DNA from: Segetibacter sp. 3557_3
Lineage (GTDB): Bacteria; Bacteroidota; Bacteroidia; Chitinophagales; Chitinophagaceae
Direction: 5' to 3'
Length of the DNA: 64,000 nucleotides
Assembly: GCF_004354985.1 (NCBI RefSeq)
Contig: NZ_SMSK01000001.1
Location: forward strand, 1,171,066-1,235,065
In this document: piece after piece, positions 27,201 through 35,370 of the stretch
Layout of the letters: each line of letters begins with the position of its first letter
Position numbering within the stretch: position 1 is the stretch's first letter
The notes under the pieces: generated by a model
What the model saw: the letters and a program-made list of their open reading frames with translations, nothing else
What the model was told of the DNA's origin: nothing
Databases searched by the model: none
Made by a program: the position numbers and the translations under genes

Positions 27201-29359
27201 GACTCTACCACTAAAGCAGCGGTAAATTGACCGGCTGTGCTATAGGTATGCACAACGGGTGCTCCGTTTGTAGCTGACACTACCCGGCCGTCCCCAAAGA
27301 TCCAGGTCCATTTGCTAATCGTTCCAGCGCTTGTTGTAGAACTATCCGTAAAGGTTGTAACCTGGCCAAGGCAGGCAGGCGAAACGACCCCAAAGTTTGC
27401 GAGGGGCGGATTTAATCTGGTAATTGGCTTAGTAATATCGCTGAAGCAACCTACGTCGTTAACTGAACCATACCGTACATTATAGGTGCCGGCGCTTCTA
27501 TATAGCTTACGGGGATTTTTTACCGTATCCGTTGTAGCGTCACCAAAGTCCCACATCCATTTGATGGTTTGCCGGGCGCCGGGCAGGGTCGTTTCCGAAA
27601 ATAAGACAGTGTCGCTGACACAACCGTTGTGGGCAAACGAAAAGTCCACAACAGGCTTTTCAAATACTTCAACGTCGTAGCTAAGCTCCTGCTCTCCCGG
27701 GCAACCATCGGAGCTGGGGTTACTTACAAAAACTTTCACCGGGTAAGTGCCTGCAGCTGCAAAGCTGTAGGAACCTGGCAAGGTATACCGCCTTAAGGTT
27801 TTTCCATCACGTTGGTATACGCTATCCGCCCCCGGAGCATTGTCTTTCACCGGCACATTTGGTGAAAGATTCGGATTATTAGCGAAGTCCCAGGTTATTG
27901 AGTTGGGTTCGTATGGAAGTGTAATGGAAAAATTAAACGGGGTTATTTTGCAGGTAGCAGCGAAGTTAACGGTGGCATATTCGTTTTTGATGGAGACGAA
28001 TTGGTTAAGGTCACGAATATTTGTACCTGCGTTGTATCCGTACGATTCAGCACTTCCATACCCATATGCAATGGCGTTAAATCCAGAATCAGATCGCAGG
28101 TTATGCGCACCTGCTGCAACAGAAAACCTTGCGTAAGAATAGCTGTTATCCACCGGGTGCGGTAGAAAACTGGTTGGACGGGCAACGTTATCCAGCCTGA
28201 AGCTGCTCACACCGGAAGTTCTGATCACGACATTAATATAATGTTCGGAGATATTGAATCGCCCTGTTGAGTTGAGGGTGATATTCCCTATGGTTTGTTC
28301 TACCGGGCTCAGGTAGATCATTTCCGGGTCACCTACATCTGTAATGTTGTTGCAACCTGTAGTGCCTGAACTCGTAATGTATTGGGCAACCAGGACCGGT
28401 TGGTCTGATGCAATTACTTTAGGGGTGGTACTCTGGAATTCGTAGTAAAAGTTAGAGACAAGGTTGGTAAGCCTGACACCGTCCACCGTTACAATGGTTG
28501 ATGGGTCGCCGACCGCTATCCTATAAAAGTTATTGGTAAGGGTTGCTGTTGGTACCGTAAGGAATCTTCTACCCCATGCGTTTTTTGGAAAAACCTGTTG
28601 AAACAGGTTATCGGATGATGCTGATGGAGAATTGTTGCAACTAATAGAAAGGCGGCCACTTCCTGAAAATACAGCTATCCGCTTACATGAGGTTGTTCCG
28701 GTGCTGACAGATCTTATCCTCGTTCCGGTAAGGTCTACCCCTGTATTGGCCGTTGTCTGGCCCAGGAGGTTGTAAATCTGACCCTTGTTAAGGTTTACCG
28801 TAAAAGGAACGTTGGCAACATGGGTTTTTGTTTGAGCGCTTGGTGTTATTTCAACGGTTGTGTTATCTTCTGTGGCGATCACGAAAGCATAAGAGCTGGC
28901 ATTGATCGTATTTGAAGATTGCCTGAAATTTAGGGAATAGTAGTCCTGTCCCAACGTGTTTGTTGGAAACAAAAGGGTTGCTCCCGACACGTTTGCATCA
29001 TAGATGTGGGCATACGCCACAATCGGGTTATCGCTGGTGATGTGAATACCTGTTGAATAAACACCTTCGGCAACCAGCCGGGCATCCTGCGTGGCAATTT
29101 TTGGCATGAGGGCACTCTCTACCACTCCGTTTGCCGGCACAGTGTATGTCCTGGTCCAATTGAGTGCGGGAATTTCAACAGTAACGTTAGCTGCCAGATC
29201 GGACGTAAAATATAGTATCATTTGCTGGCTATTAGAGGTAACCATCTGCGCATGATAACCATAACCAACCCAAAAGTCCTTTCCCTTATTAGATAGATCC
29301 TGAGCAAACCCAGTAAGGAAAAAACAAAACATTAAAACCAGGAGTGAGCCATTTTTCAT
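24278..29359 (-). CDS. Giant PKD-repeat surface protein with gliding-motility-type C-terminal domain
   Basis: 1693 residues. A signal peptide (GSLLVLMFCFFLTGFAQ) precedes an IgGFc-binding-protein-like N-terminal region (KGKDFWVGYGYHAQM, to about residue 460). The middle is an array of PKD beta-sandwich domains. Nine clear W-x-FGD motifs (for example WMWDFGD, WTWIFGDG, WRWDFGDG, WKWDFGDG, WYWNFGDG) and two weaker ones mark the repeats, each of about 85-100 residues. The C-terminal 85 residues (IPNAFSPNRDGINDTWVI to GSVTILR) form a type B gliding-motility/T9SS domain. It should be a surface-anchored adhesin exported by the type IX system with the adjacent PorP/SprF protein. The ligand is unknown. 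Confidence 0.93.
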   Translation of the reverse strand: MKNGSLLVLMFCFFLTGFAQDLSNKGKDFWVGYGYHAQMVTSNSQQMILYFTSDLAANVTVEIPALNWTRTYTVPANGVVESALMPKIATQDARLVAEGVYSTGIHITSDNPIVAYAHIYDANVSGATLLFPTNTLGQDYYSLNFRQSSNTINASSYAFVIATEDNTTVEITPSAQTKTHVANVPFTVNLNKGQIYNLLGQTTANTGVDLTGTRIRSVSTGTTSCKRIAVFSGSGRLSISCNNSPSASSDNLFQQVFPKNAWGRRFLTVPTATLTNNFYRIAVGDPSTIVTVDGVRLTNLVSNFYYEFQSTTPKVIASDQPVLVAQYITSSGTTGCNNITDVGDPEMIYLSPVEQTIGNITLNSTGRFNISEHYINVVIRTSGVSSFRLDNVARPTSFLPHPVDNSYSYARFSVAAGAHNLRSDSGFNAIAYGYGSAESYGYNAGTNIRDLNQFVSIKNEYATVNFAATCKITPFNFSITLPYEPNSITWDFANNPNLSPNVPVKDNAPGADSVYQRDGKTLRRYTLPGSYSFAAAGTYPVKVFVSNPSSDGCPGEQELSYDVEVFEKPVVDFSFAHNGCVSDTVLFSETTLPGARQTIKWMWDFGDATTDTVKNPRKLYRSAGTYNVRYGSVNDVGCFSDITKPITRLNPPLANFGVVSPACLGQVTTFTDSSTTSAGTISKWTWIFGDGRVVSATNGAPVVHTYSTAGQFTAALVVESSSGCRSDTAKKTVVIGATPIAAFSFPASVCLPLANTTFTNQSSIGDGSQQTLAYSWEFGDGAISSAATPTHLYSSAGPFPVKLTVTAQNGCTDDTTRLFNTIQPQPVADFSVNSETCLNDSVAFTDKSTLSGGNVVRWRWDFGDGSTDTTRNPVHRYTNPGTYTVRLSSISPAGCSSDTVTKSVVVNPLPTPAFLTSAASCVGQPITITDQSAANSGSIVQWIWNFGDGTTANNLNGTAFTKIYNTAGSYVVSLIVVSDKGCRSIALAKTLVVGTAAIPNFRVPRLCATDAVAAFTDSSFLPGGSQLGLTYAWNFGDANAGPGNLNTSSLKNPTHNYSSAGTYNVSLTVTSPTGCEATVSKPLVVSGANPIADFSILNGASQCSNQVVQIENLSTVAPGEITRLEITWDFTGAPGVVIIDTNPTLNKRYSHQYPPAATNITYQVKLRAFSGAACVGEKISTITINANPIVRFSQVPGICINASPQQLTQASANVAGTGVFSGPGVTPSGLFNPAISGVGTFTLKYRFTSNAGCTDSASQTITVYDQPSARWTTTLPTCVGSPVSFRDSSVAGFGKIVQWKWDFGDGTTETFSNGNPFTRNFASTGTYTASLQVFTDSGCQSQVSARTLKVNPLPVVDFTLPGVVCLPNGQARFTDNSTIADSSESAFTFRWNFGDPANSATGSGKSPVHRYSTPGPFNVTLSVTSGEGCTSSTTKSLTKVLPQPRANFSIAPAEACIGANFVFADQSSGNTSNLATWYWNFGDGTTAQMQNTSRTYTTAGNYNVSLVVTNTDGCSSDTTIRPVIVYAIPTVNAGPDIVVLEGGSVTLDPEITGSGLSFKWTPSTSLNNDTLRRPTVTPLADATYRITATSRGGCSASDEARIIVQSGPKIPNAFSPNRDGINDTWVIQHLETYPSATVDVFNRHGQLVYHTTGYTRPWDGTVNNQQLPVGTYYYIINPKNGKPPFTGSVTILR

Positions 29360-29561
29360 GAAGGTGGGAAAGGATGATTACGCAGAGCAAATTACGATAA
29401 TGCACCTAAAAAAGCGCAGTCACTAAGGGAATACTGCATGCAAGCCTATGTATCGGGTTTAGGCCCAGGTATATCCCCTCATAAACTACTCAATACAATT
29501 CCGCATCACTCACCATACGGCATTAGTAATCAGTCTTTCAGTCAAAACGTTAACCACACTT

Positions 29562-30179
29562 TTAATCTCTCAGCATCGCAGCAGCGTTAGGACCCTCGCA
29601 GAAAAGCAGGTCTATGATACTTAGATTTTTCCTGAACCCATGTTTGTTTGAGAAAACCTGGGTGTACCGAGGGAGCTCACTATCAGGCACTAACCGGTAG
29701 TTGTTTGGGCGCCACCTGTTCCGGTTATCAATAACGGATGTGCCATTGTATGATGGCTTATAGCTGCTCGTAAGGAGGATCTCGCAATCATGTTTAAGCG
29801 CGCCAAAAACCCAGTTGAGGGCAACCAGGTTGAAGTCAAACAGCAGTGCCACCTCTGAATGGAGCAGCGCCTTAAGCTGCGGACCATAGTAATCGAAATA
29901 GGGCGAACGGGCATATGCGGATTGAATGGACTTCCAATGCTGCTTGTTCCAGCCGCCTGAGTAATCCATCTCGACTTGTCGGATCGGGGTATGTTGCTCC
30001 CGTCCCATGCGAAGGGGAATACTTAATTCAATCTCATTATTACTGCCGGCAATACAACAACGATTGCGAAAACTCATCTTTTGAAAGTTTTCGCAGTACT
30101 CTAAAACAAAATATGACTCATTAATTAAAGTCTTGATCAAATAAATGCACGGCAAGTATTGGTTGTCAATTAATTGCAT
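29562..30179 (-). CDS. WbqC family protein
   Basis: 205 residues, matching the WbqC-like family found in polysaccharide and modification clusters. The start is MQLIDNQYLPCIYLIKTLINES. Recognisable segments are SFRNRCCIAGSNNEIELSIPL, DYSGGWNKQHWKSIQSAYARSPYFDYYGPQL and the ending FLRKNLSIIDLLFCEGPNAA. The family's enzymatic role is not firmly established. It has no signal peptide and should be cytoplasmic. It is alone on the minus strand; the 298 bases upstream (30180-30478) are AT-rich and hold no gene that I can see. Confidence 0.85.
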   Translation of the reverse strand: MQLIDNQYLPCIYLIKTLINESYFVLEYCENFQKMSFRNRCCIAGSNNEIELSIPLRMGREQHTPIRQVEMDYSGGWNKQHWKSIQSAYARSPYFDYYGPQLKALLHSEVALLFDFNLVALNWVFGALKHDCEILLTSSYKPSYNGTSVIDNRNRWRPNNYRLVPDSELPRYTQVFSNKHGFRKNLSIIDLLFCEGPNAAAMLRD

Positions 30180-30478
30180 AAGCTTTTTAATGAATAAAGG
30201 TCATTTGTTAACAATGTTGGAATCTTAATGAAAAAAAAAGTGGTGAAGTGCAAATTAACTTTTAAAATAAAACTACAAACAAGACTCTTAAGGTGCTGAA
30301 GACTAATACACTATAAAATACAACAGTACTAAAGATATTAACTGCAATGCATTTTCAAAACTGCAAGCAAAAGTTGAAATTATGCCAAATTCTTTAGTAT
30401 ACGAAAAAGCTGTTAAACTCACAGGATTTCTCAGCGAAGTCTGGTAATGTTGTTATTTTGCAGCAAAACACATTCTTA

Positions 30479-30925
30479 ATGTACAAGCTCGTTTTGCTGT
30501 TGGTGACAGTCGGTTTAATCTCTTCCTGCAAGAAACCTGTCTCCTTTGAGTACCGGGACATGAAGAACTTCAAAGTTTCAAATTGGGGTTTTGACCGTTC
30601 AACAGTTTCACTGGACCTCGTCTACTTCAATCCGAACAATTTTGAGATCGATCTTAAAAACGTGAATTGCGACGTTTACCTGGAGAATAATTTTGTAGGA
30701 AAGTTTACCCTTGATACCCTGATGCATATTCAGAAGCATTCCGAATTCAGCCTCCCGGCAAGTATGGAAGTAGATATGAAAAACGTTTTCAAAAACACCT
30801 TGAATGTGCTTTTTAATAAAGAAGTTCTGGTGGGTGCAAAAGGCAGTACCCGGGTGGGCAAAAGCGGGCTGTTTATCAATATGCCATTCAACTATGAAGG
30901 CAAACATAAGGTTGACCTTTTCTAA
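30479..30925 (+). CDS. LEA type 2 family lipoprotein
   Basis: 148 residues. A lipobox (LLVTVGLISSCKK) puts it in the envelope as a lipoprotein. The mature part is a water-stress/LEA14-like immunoglobulin-fold domain (KVSNWGFDRSTVSLDLVYFNPNNFEIDLKNVNCDVYLENNFVGKF, then a lipid-style cleft strand FSLPASMEVDMK). I chose the ATG at 30479; an in-frame TTG seven codons earlier is less likely because it would lengthen the signal peptide oddly. Function unknown. It ends at a strong terminator shared with the opposing HMA-like gene. Confidence 0.85.
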   Translation: MYKLVLLLVTVGLISSCKKPVSFEYRDMKNFKVSNWGFDRSTVSLDLVYFNPNNFEIDLKNVNCDVYLENNFVGKFTLDTLMHIQKHSEFSLPASMEVDMKNVFKNTLNVLFNKEVLVGAKGSTRVGKSGLFINMPFNYEGKHKVDLF

Positions 30926-30937
30926 ACTTTTGGGCAT

Positions 30938-30969
30938 AAAAAAGCCGTAGCGTGCGCTACGGCTTTTTT
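30938..30969. terminator. Strong bidirectional terminator
   Basis: AAAAAAGCCGTAGCG and its exact complement, with A-runs and T-runs on both sides, between the convergent LEA and HMA-like genes. Confidence 0.92.
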
Positions 30970-30983
30970 TGTTTTGGGAATAT

Positions 30984-31388
30984 TTAGTTTACCGGTTGCA
31001 TATGGCAAGGTTTGCCCTTTTGAGGTCCCCCGCCATCTTCAGCCCTCTTGCATGATGGTGGCAATTTTTTATAGCTATCTTCTTCTGCGGTAATTTCATC
31101 GGCATCAAAACCTGCATTTGCAAACGCGGTTTTGATATAATTAGTATTTACCCGGTCGGGCCAGAACTGCACCTTGGTCGTTCCACTCAGGAGGTTTATT
31201 TGCATTTTCATGATCCCTCCTTCGGTTTGTGAAAGCTCTCTCTTCATATAGCTCTCCAACCTGACCTTACACTCCCAACAGCGTACGTTCGGCGTTTTAA
31301 TGGTTACCCATTCAGGTTTACGGCTTTGCCCGATAGAAGCAGCCGCAAAACAAATTACAGCAACAGCAATCATCAATGATCTTTTCAT
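30984..31388 (-). CDS. Exported heavy-metal-associated (HMA)-like protein
   Basis: 134 residues with a signal peptide (LMIAVAVICFAAASIGQ). The mature protein is a ferredoxin-like HMA fold: VTIKTPNVRCWECKVRLESYMKRE with a CxxC motif in the usual loop position, then MKMQINLLSGTTKVQFWPDRVNTNYIKTAFANAGFDAD. The tail has two more Cys and a His (SCKRAEDGG, KPCHM). Likely metals are Cu(I) or Zn(II), as for family members, but the substitution of the consensus GMTC-x-x-C by VRCWEC makes binding uncertain. It acts in the periplasm. No metal ATPase or efflux gene is next to it. Confidence 0.75.
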   Translation of the reverse strand: MKRSLMIAVAVICFAAASIGQSRKPEWVTIKTPNVRCWECKVRLESYMKRELSQTEGGIMKMQINLLSGTTKVQFWPDRVNTNYIKTAFANAGFDADEITAEEDSYKKLPPSCKRAEDGGGPQKGKPCHMQPVN

Positions 31389-31419
31389 ATTTTCTGAGGT
31401 ATTTAGGTGAAACCTATTT

Positions 31420-32052
31420 TCAAATTCCCTGCCACTCTGCGGGATTTACTCGCCATTCGTTTAATAACTCCTGGCTTCCAGGTTCTACTATCCCCTTTTC
31501 TATGGCAAGGCTAATCAAGGTCGGGTAGTTTGTTAAGGAACTGTATTCGAGTGTTGCTGCCGCAATGGCCGATGCTGCGTGTTCAAAACCGTAGTCGAAA
31601 ATAGCAACCATACCTTCTACCTGTAGCCCCGAAGATCTTAGCACATCAACCACCTGCAAACTACTTTTGGCAGTGGAGATCAGGTCCTCGATAACGACTA
31701 CTTTTTGTCCTTTCTCGTAAAACCCCTCGATTTGATTTCCGAGGCCATGTTCTTTTGGCTTTGGCCTTACATAGATGTACGGCAACTTCAACTGATCGGC
31801 TACCATAGCTCCCCAGGCAATGCCTGCAGTAGCCACCCCTGCAAGAATATCGGCATCAGGAAATTTTTGGAACACCACGTTACAAAGCTCGCTTTTAACG
31901 AAATCGCGAACGAAAGGAAAGGACAATACTTTTCGGTTATCACAATAGATCGGGCTCTTCCAGCCACTGGCCCAGGTAAATGGTTTCTCAGGACTTAGTT
32001 TTACTGCTCCCACCTGGAGCAGCTTTTCGGCTACAGCTTTTTCATTTGTCAT
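31420..32052 (-). CDS. pyrE: Orotate phosphoribosyltransferase
   Basis: 210 residues, a dimeric cytoplasmic enzyme converting orotate and PRPP to OMP in UMP synthesis. The PRPP-binding motif is VVVIEDLISTAKSSLQVVDVL, preceded by LAGVATAGIAWG and the orotate loop sequence YVRPKPKEHGLGNQIEG. Start is the ATG of MTNEKAVAEKLLQVGAVKL. The other pyr genes of the window (pyrB, pyrR) are 1.6 kb away on the same strand, separated by a Nudix gene on the other strand. Confidence 0.95.
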   Translation of the reverse strand: MTNEKAVAEKLLQVGAVKLSPEKPFTWASGWKSPIYCDNRKVLSFPFVRDFVKSELCNVVFQKFPDADILAGVATAGIAWGAMVADQLKLPYIYVRPKPKEHGLGNQIEGFYEKGQKVVVIEDLISTAKSSLQVVDVLRSSGLQVEGMVAIFDYGFEHAASAIAAATLEYSSLTNYPTLISLAIEKGIVEPGSQELLNEWRVNPAEWQGI

Positions 32053-32368
32053 GTTTGCGAAGATAATGGAGGTTGCATTAAAACTGCCGCACGTTAATTA
32101 CAGCGATTTCATGGAGTATGATTTTATGGTTGATGATGGGAAAACTATGGAATATGGATGAACAGGTTGATTAGATCTTAATGGATTCTTTTGGGATCAG
32201 GAAGGATATTGTAAAATAACCCTTGCTCTTTGCTTCAGCAGTATATCATCTCACTGGATGTGAGCACTCCTTTCACCCACCATATGTCCGTTAAAGATTC
32301 CCCTGTTTTGCTTTGTGGTAATTACTCCAGATTATTGTTCCTTTGCCGTCTACTAAAAAAGTGTAAGC
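32053..32368. other. Divergent promoter region of pyrE and the Nudix gene
   Basis: 316 bases with no gene that I can support. The minus-strand end nearest pyrE has a one-mismatch -7 element (TATCTTCG). The plus-strand end has TTCCTTTG about 25 bases before the Nudix ATG. Confidence 0.4.
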
Positions 32369-32791
32369 ATGGCAGAAAGGATTGTTGCAGCAGGTGGTAT
32401 TGTAAGAAATGAAGACAAGGCTATTTTGCTGATGTTAAGGCGCGGTAAATGGGATCTTCCAAAAGGAAAGCTGGATGATGGCGAGTCGATAGAAGAATGT
32501 GCGGTAAGAGAGGTTGAAGAAGAAACAGGTTTGCAATTAGTTGTACTTGGTGAGTTAGTTGGGATTACCCACCATTTGTACGAAGAAAAAGGCAAACAGA
32601 TTGAGAAGGAAACCTATTGGTATGCAATGGAGGTTACCGGCAATCAGCAACTCGTGCCCCAGGAAGAAGAGGACATTCTGGAATTACGGTGGGTACGCGA
32701 GGAGGAACTAAGTGAATACCTCTCGAACACTTATGACAACATTATTGAAATAGTAGAGCGATACTACGATAATAAGAACCAGATTAATTAG
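32369..32791 (+). CDS. Nudix hydrolase
   Basis: 140 residues, the single-domain size. The Nudix box G(x5)E(x7)REUxEExGU is complete: GKLDDGESIEECAVREVEEETGL at about residues 39-61. It hydrolyses a nucleoside diphosphate linked to another group, with Mg2+ bound by the Glu residues of the box. The exact substrate (for example oxidised nucleotides, ADP-ribose or Ap4A) cannot be told. It is alone between pyrE and coaD, and a repeat copy (C) lies between its 3' end and the end of coaD. Confidence 0.92.
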   Translation: MAERIVAAGGIVRNEDKAILLMLRRGKWDLPKGKLDDGESIEECAVREVEEETGLQLVVLGELVGITHHLYEEKGKQIEKETYWYAMEVTGNQQLVPQEEEDILELRWVREEELSEYLSNTYDNIIEIVERYYDNKNQIN

Positions 32792-32889
32792 GACTTCAAT
32801 AGATAGCTCCCCAACAACCAAGATGCTGCGGGCGTGTCGTTTAATAACCTCGGTTTTTGCGTTTACTCGCTTCGGTTGGTTGAGTAACG

Positions 32890-32957
32890 AGCTGGTAGTA
32901 AAAGTGAGTGACACAACGATGTTGCCCAGAGGCCGAATGCTCACGTCAAAAAAAAGA
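32890..32957 (-). repeat. Dispersed 3'-flanking repeat, copy C
   Basis: Read on the minus strand: CTTTTTTTTGACGTGAGCATT, about 20 nt, then ACATCGTTGTGTCACTCACTT. The 16-base core GTTGTGTCACTCACTT is identical to copy A. It lies 93 bases after the coaD stop, in the same direction as coaD. Confidence 0.6.
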
Positions 32958-33049
32958 AAACTCGTAAAGCAGCAGGAGTGTGAAGCTTTGCAAATTGAAC
33001 ATAGTTTGCAGCTGAAAGGATTGAGCAGTCCTGGTTAGTTGAATGGTAC

Positions 33050-33562
33050 TTAGTGCAAAGCCTTAGCAGGGTTAGCCTGTTTAGACCGGCCGCTATTTCG
33101 CTGGAGGGACTTGTTGACCGCATCGGGCAAAAACTGGCTAACATCGCCGCCATTGCGCAGAACGTCGCGTACAAGGGTTGAAGCCACGGAGGTGTACTGT
33201 GGCAGGCAGGTAAGAAAAATGGTTTCAATCGAAGGGTCCAGGCTCCGGTTCATATCCGCAATTGCCTTTTCGTACTCAAAATCACTTACGTAACGAATAC
33301 CGCGAAGGATAAAGTTTGCACCAATGGTTTTACAGCAGTCGGCAGTAAGCCCCTCGTAGACCAGTGCATCCACCCTTGGCTCGTGCTGGTAAATCTCCCT
33401 GACCCAGTCAAGGCGCTGTTCATCAGAAAACATGGGTGCCTTATTTGCATTTTTGCCGATCCCGATAACCAGCTTGTCAAACAAACTCAGCGATCTGTCG
33501 ATGATGTCGGTATGACCAAGGGTAACGGGATCGAAAGTGCCGGGAAATAAACAGATGCGCAT
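33050..33562 (-). CDS. coaD: Pantetheine-phosphate adenylyltransferase
   Basis: 170 residues, transferring AMP from ATP to 4'-phosphopantetheine in CoA synthesis. The nucleotidyltransferase motif TxGH is in FPGTFDPVTLGHTDII (residues 6-21), and the ISSTxVR-like sequence is YTSVASTLVRDVL. The FEYEKAIADMNRSLDPSIETIFL stretch is typical of CoaD. It acts in the cytoplasm as a hexamer in the family. It follows pyrB by 84 bases on the same strand and may be cotranscribed. Confidence 0.95.
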   Translation of the reverse strand: MRICLFPGTFDPVTLGHTDIIDRSLSLFDKLVIGIGKNANKAPMFSDEQRLDWVREIYQHEPRVDALVYEGLTADCCKTIGANFILRGIRYVSDFEYEKAIADMNRSLDPSIETIFLTCLPQYTSVASTLVRDVLRNGGDVSQFLPDAVNKSLQRNSGRSKQANPAKALH

Positions 33563-33646
33563 GATGGGAGTTGCTGATGAATAATAAAGTTAGCTGTAAT
33601 GGTGAAAACCGGCAAAGAACTATCGACCCGCCGGCAAATCCGAAGG

Positions 33647-34576
33647 TCAACTTTCACGATTGGCGAGCAGGTATAATACAGCCATTCGGACCGCGACCCC
33701 ATTTTCGACCTGTTGCAAGATGATACTTTCATGACCATCAGCCACATCGCTGTCGAGCTCTACCCCACGATTAATCGGACCAGGGTGCATAATCACGACT
33801 TTTTTACCAAGGCTTTCCAGCAGTTTCCGGCTTATCCCGTACGCAAGGTTGTACTCGCGAAGTGATGAAAACAAAGGCTGATTTTGGCGCTCGAGCTGAA
33901 TACGCAAAACGTTGGCAATATCGCACCACTGCAGGGTTTCTTTTATATTGTACGATACCTTTACGCCAAATGCTTCGCTGATGTACTTAGGAATAAGGGT
34001 AGGCGGTCCGGCTACGGTAACTTCGGCGCCCAATTTTGTTAACAGGTATATATTGCTAAGGGCAACCCGGCTGTGCATGATGTCGCCTATGATTGCAATC
34101 TTTTTGCCATTAAGACTACCTCCTAAGGCTTCCTCCATCGACAGGGCATCGAGCAATGCTTGTGTAGGGTGCTCATTGATGCCGTCGCCTGCATTAATGA
34201 TAGCAGCCGAAATATGCTTTGCCAAAAAATGCGGTGCACCGCTGGCACTATGCCGAAGTACCACCATATCCACCTTCATGCTAAGAATGTTATTCACCGT
34301 GTCGAGCATGGTTTCTCCCTTAGAAACGGAAGAGGCGCTGGACGTGAAATTCAAGACATCGGCACTTAACCTTTTTTCGGCAAGTTCGAAAGAAATACGG
34401 GTGCGGGTTGAGTTTTCAAAAAAAAGGTTAACGACGGTTACATCGCGAAGGGAGGGAACCTTTTTTACGGGACGTTGCAAAACTTCTTTAAACTGTTGGG
34501 CGGTATCTAATATCAACCGGATATCCTGGGGGGTGAGGTCTTTGATGCCTAAGAGGTGGTTGGTGGAAAGTTTCAT
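33647..34576 (-). CDS. pyrB: Aspartate carbamoyltransferase catalytic subunit
   Basis: 309 residues. It condenses carbamoyl phosphate and aspartate, the committed step of pyrimidine synthesis. The carbamoyl-phosphate motif FFENSTRTRISFE is at about residues 52-64, and HPGPINRGVEL is the other conserved active-site segment. The HPTQALLDALS motif is intact. No regulatory chain gene pyrI is adjacent, so allosteric control through PyrI is not expected here. The PyrR gene is 73 bases upstream, suggesting an operon pyrR-pyrB-coaD. Confidence 0.95.
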   Translation of the reverse strand: MKLSTNHLLGIKDLTPQDIRLILDTAQQFKEVLQRPVKKVPSLRDVTVVNLFFENSTRTRISFELAEKRLSADVLNFTSSASSVSKGETMLDTVNNILSMKVDMVVLRHSASGAPHFLAKHISAAIINAGDGINEHPTQALLDALSMEEALGGSLNGKKIAIIGDIMHSRVALSNIYLLTKLGAEVTVAGPPTLIPKYISEAFGVKVSYNIKETLQWCDIANVLRIQLERQNQPLFSSLREYNLAYGISRKLLESLGKKVVIMHPGPINRGVELDSDVADGHESIILQQVENGVAVRMAVLYLLANRES

Positions 34577-34649
34577 CTCGGGGCGCTAAATTAGGGTAAA
34601 CACGTTATAACCTTGGTGAATGGTGGCAAAATGGAATAAACTGCTGCGC

Positions 34650-35174
34650 TTATTCCGTAATGATTACCTGCGTCAGGGGATCTTTTTCTTTCCATTGTAC
34701 AATGACCTTCTGGGTGATCAGCGCATCAATCACCTTCCCGGCATAGTCGGGCTGAATAGGCAGCTGACGGCTAAAACGGCGGTCGATCAATACACACAGT
34801 TCAACTTTTGCGGGTCTGCCAAAATCGAGTAAGGCGTCGAGGGCTGCCCTGATGGTACGACCCGTATACAATACGTCGTCAATCAGCACTACCTGTTTGT
34901 TCTCTATACTGAAGTTGATATCTGTTTTGTTGGGTACGTGCAATTGCTTACGTACGTCGTCGCGATAGAAGGTGATGTCGAGTTTGCCGTAATTAAGCTT
35001 GCCTGGAAGGATCTGCCTGCTCAGTTCACCAACAATTTTGTCGCTCAGGTATATTCCCCGTGGTTGCATACCAATGATAACGGTGTCTTCTAACCCGGGA
35101 TGATTTTCCAATACCTGGTGCGCCAGGCGCTGAATGGTAAGGTTAATTTGCGGTTCAGTAAAAATGGTCTTCAA
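34650..35174 (-). CDS. pyrR: PyrR-type uracil phosphoribosyltransferase / pyr regulator
   Basis: 174 residues from a TTG start. It contains the PRTase motif VVLIDDVLYTGRTIRAALDAL, and MQPRGIYLS, LDITFYRDDVRKQL and VELCVLIDRRFSRQLPI, all typical of PyrR, which converts uracil and PRPP to UMP and in some bacteria binds pyr mRNA. The frame can be read 29 codons further upstream from an ATG, but those residues (HLCYIRQCAIFSEIFC) do not resemble PyrR, whereas KTIFTEPQINLTIQRLA matches the usual N-terminus. I could not find the RNA-binding stem-loops used for attenuation in Bacillus. A small palindrome is just upstream. Confidence 0.9.
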   Translation of the reverse strand: MKTIFTEPQINLTIQRLAHQVLENHPGLEDTVIIGMQPRGIYLSDKIVGELSRQILPGKLNYGKLDITFYRDDVRKQLHVPNKTDINFSIENKQVVLIDDVLYTGRTIRAALDALLDFGRPAKVELCVLIDRRFSRQLPIQPDYAGKVIDALITQKVIVQWKEKDPLTQVIITE

Positions 35175-35185
35175 ACAGAAAATTT

Positions 35186-35199
35186 CGCTAAAAATAGCG
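35186..35199 (-). promoter_or_regulatory. Small palindrome at the pyrR start
   Basis: CGCTA-AAAA-TAGCG, perfect 5-bp arms, 11 bases before the TTG start of pyrR. It might be an operator or a small hairpin in the leader. Confidence 0.3.
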
Positions 35200-35370
35200 C
35201 ATTGCCTGATATAACACAGGTGTTCTGTTCTGCCGGGTGTTCCACGGTGAATTTGATCCAACCAGTTCAGGCTAAGTTGCCGTGCACCTTACCGCATTGG
35301 CCGGGAAAATGATGACAGGCAAGCCTGGTACAACCGAAATGGGTAAATTGCCGGAACAATAGAAACAATC

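Noticed and set aside
32708..32944. 78-codon minus-strand ORF (VVSLTFTTSSLLNQPKRVNAK) overlapping the Nudix gene end
   Set aside because: It runs through repeat copy C and then the antisense of the Nudix gene. There is no family match and no sensible start.
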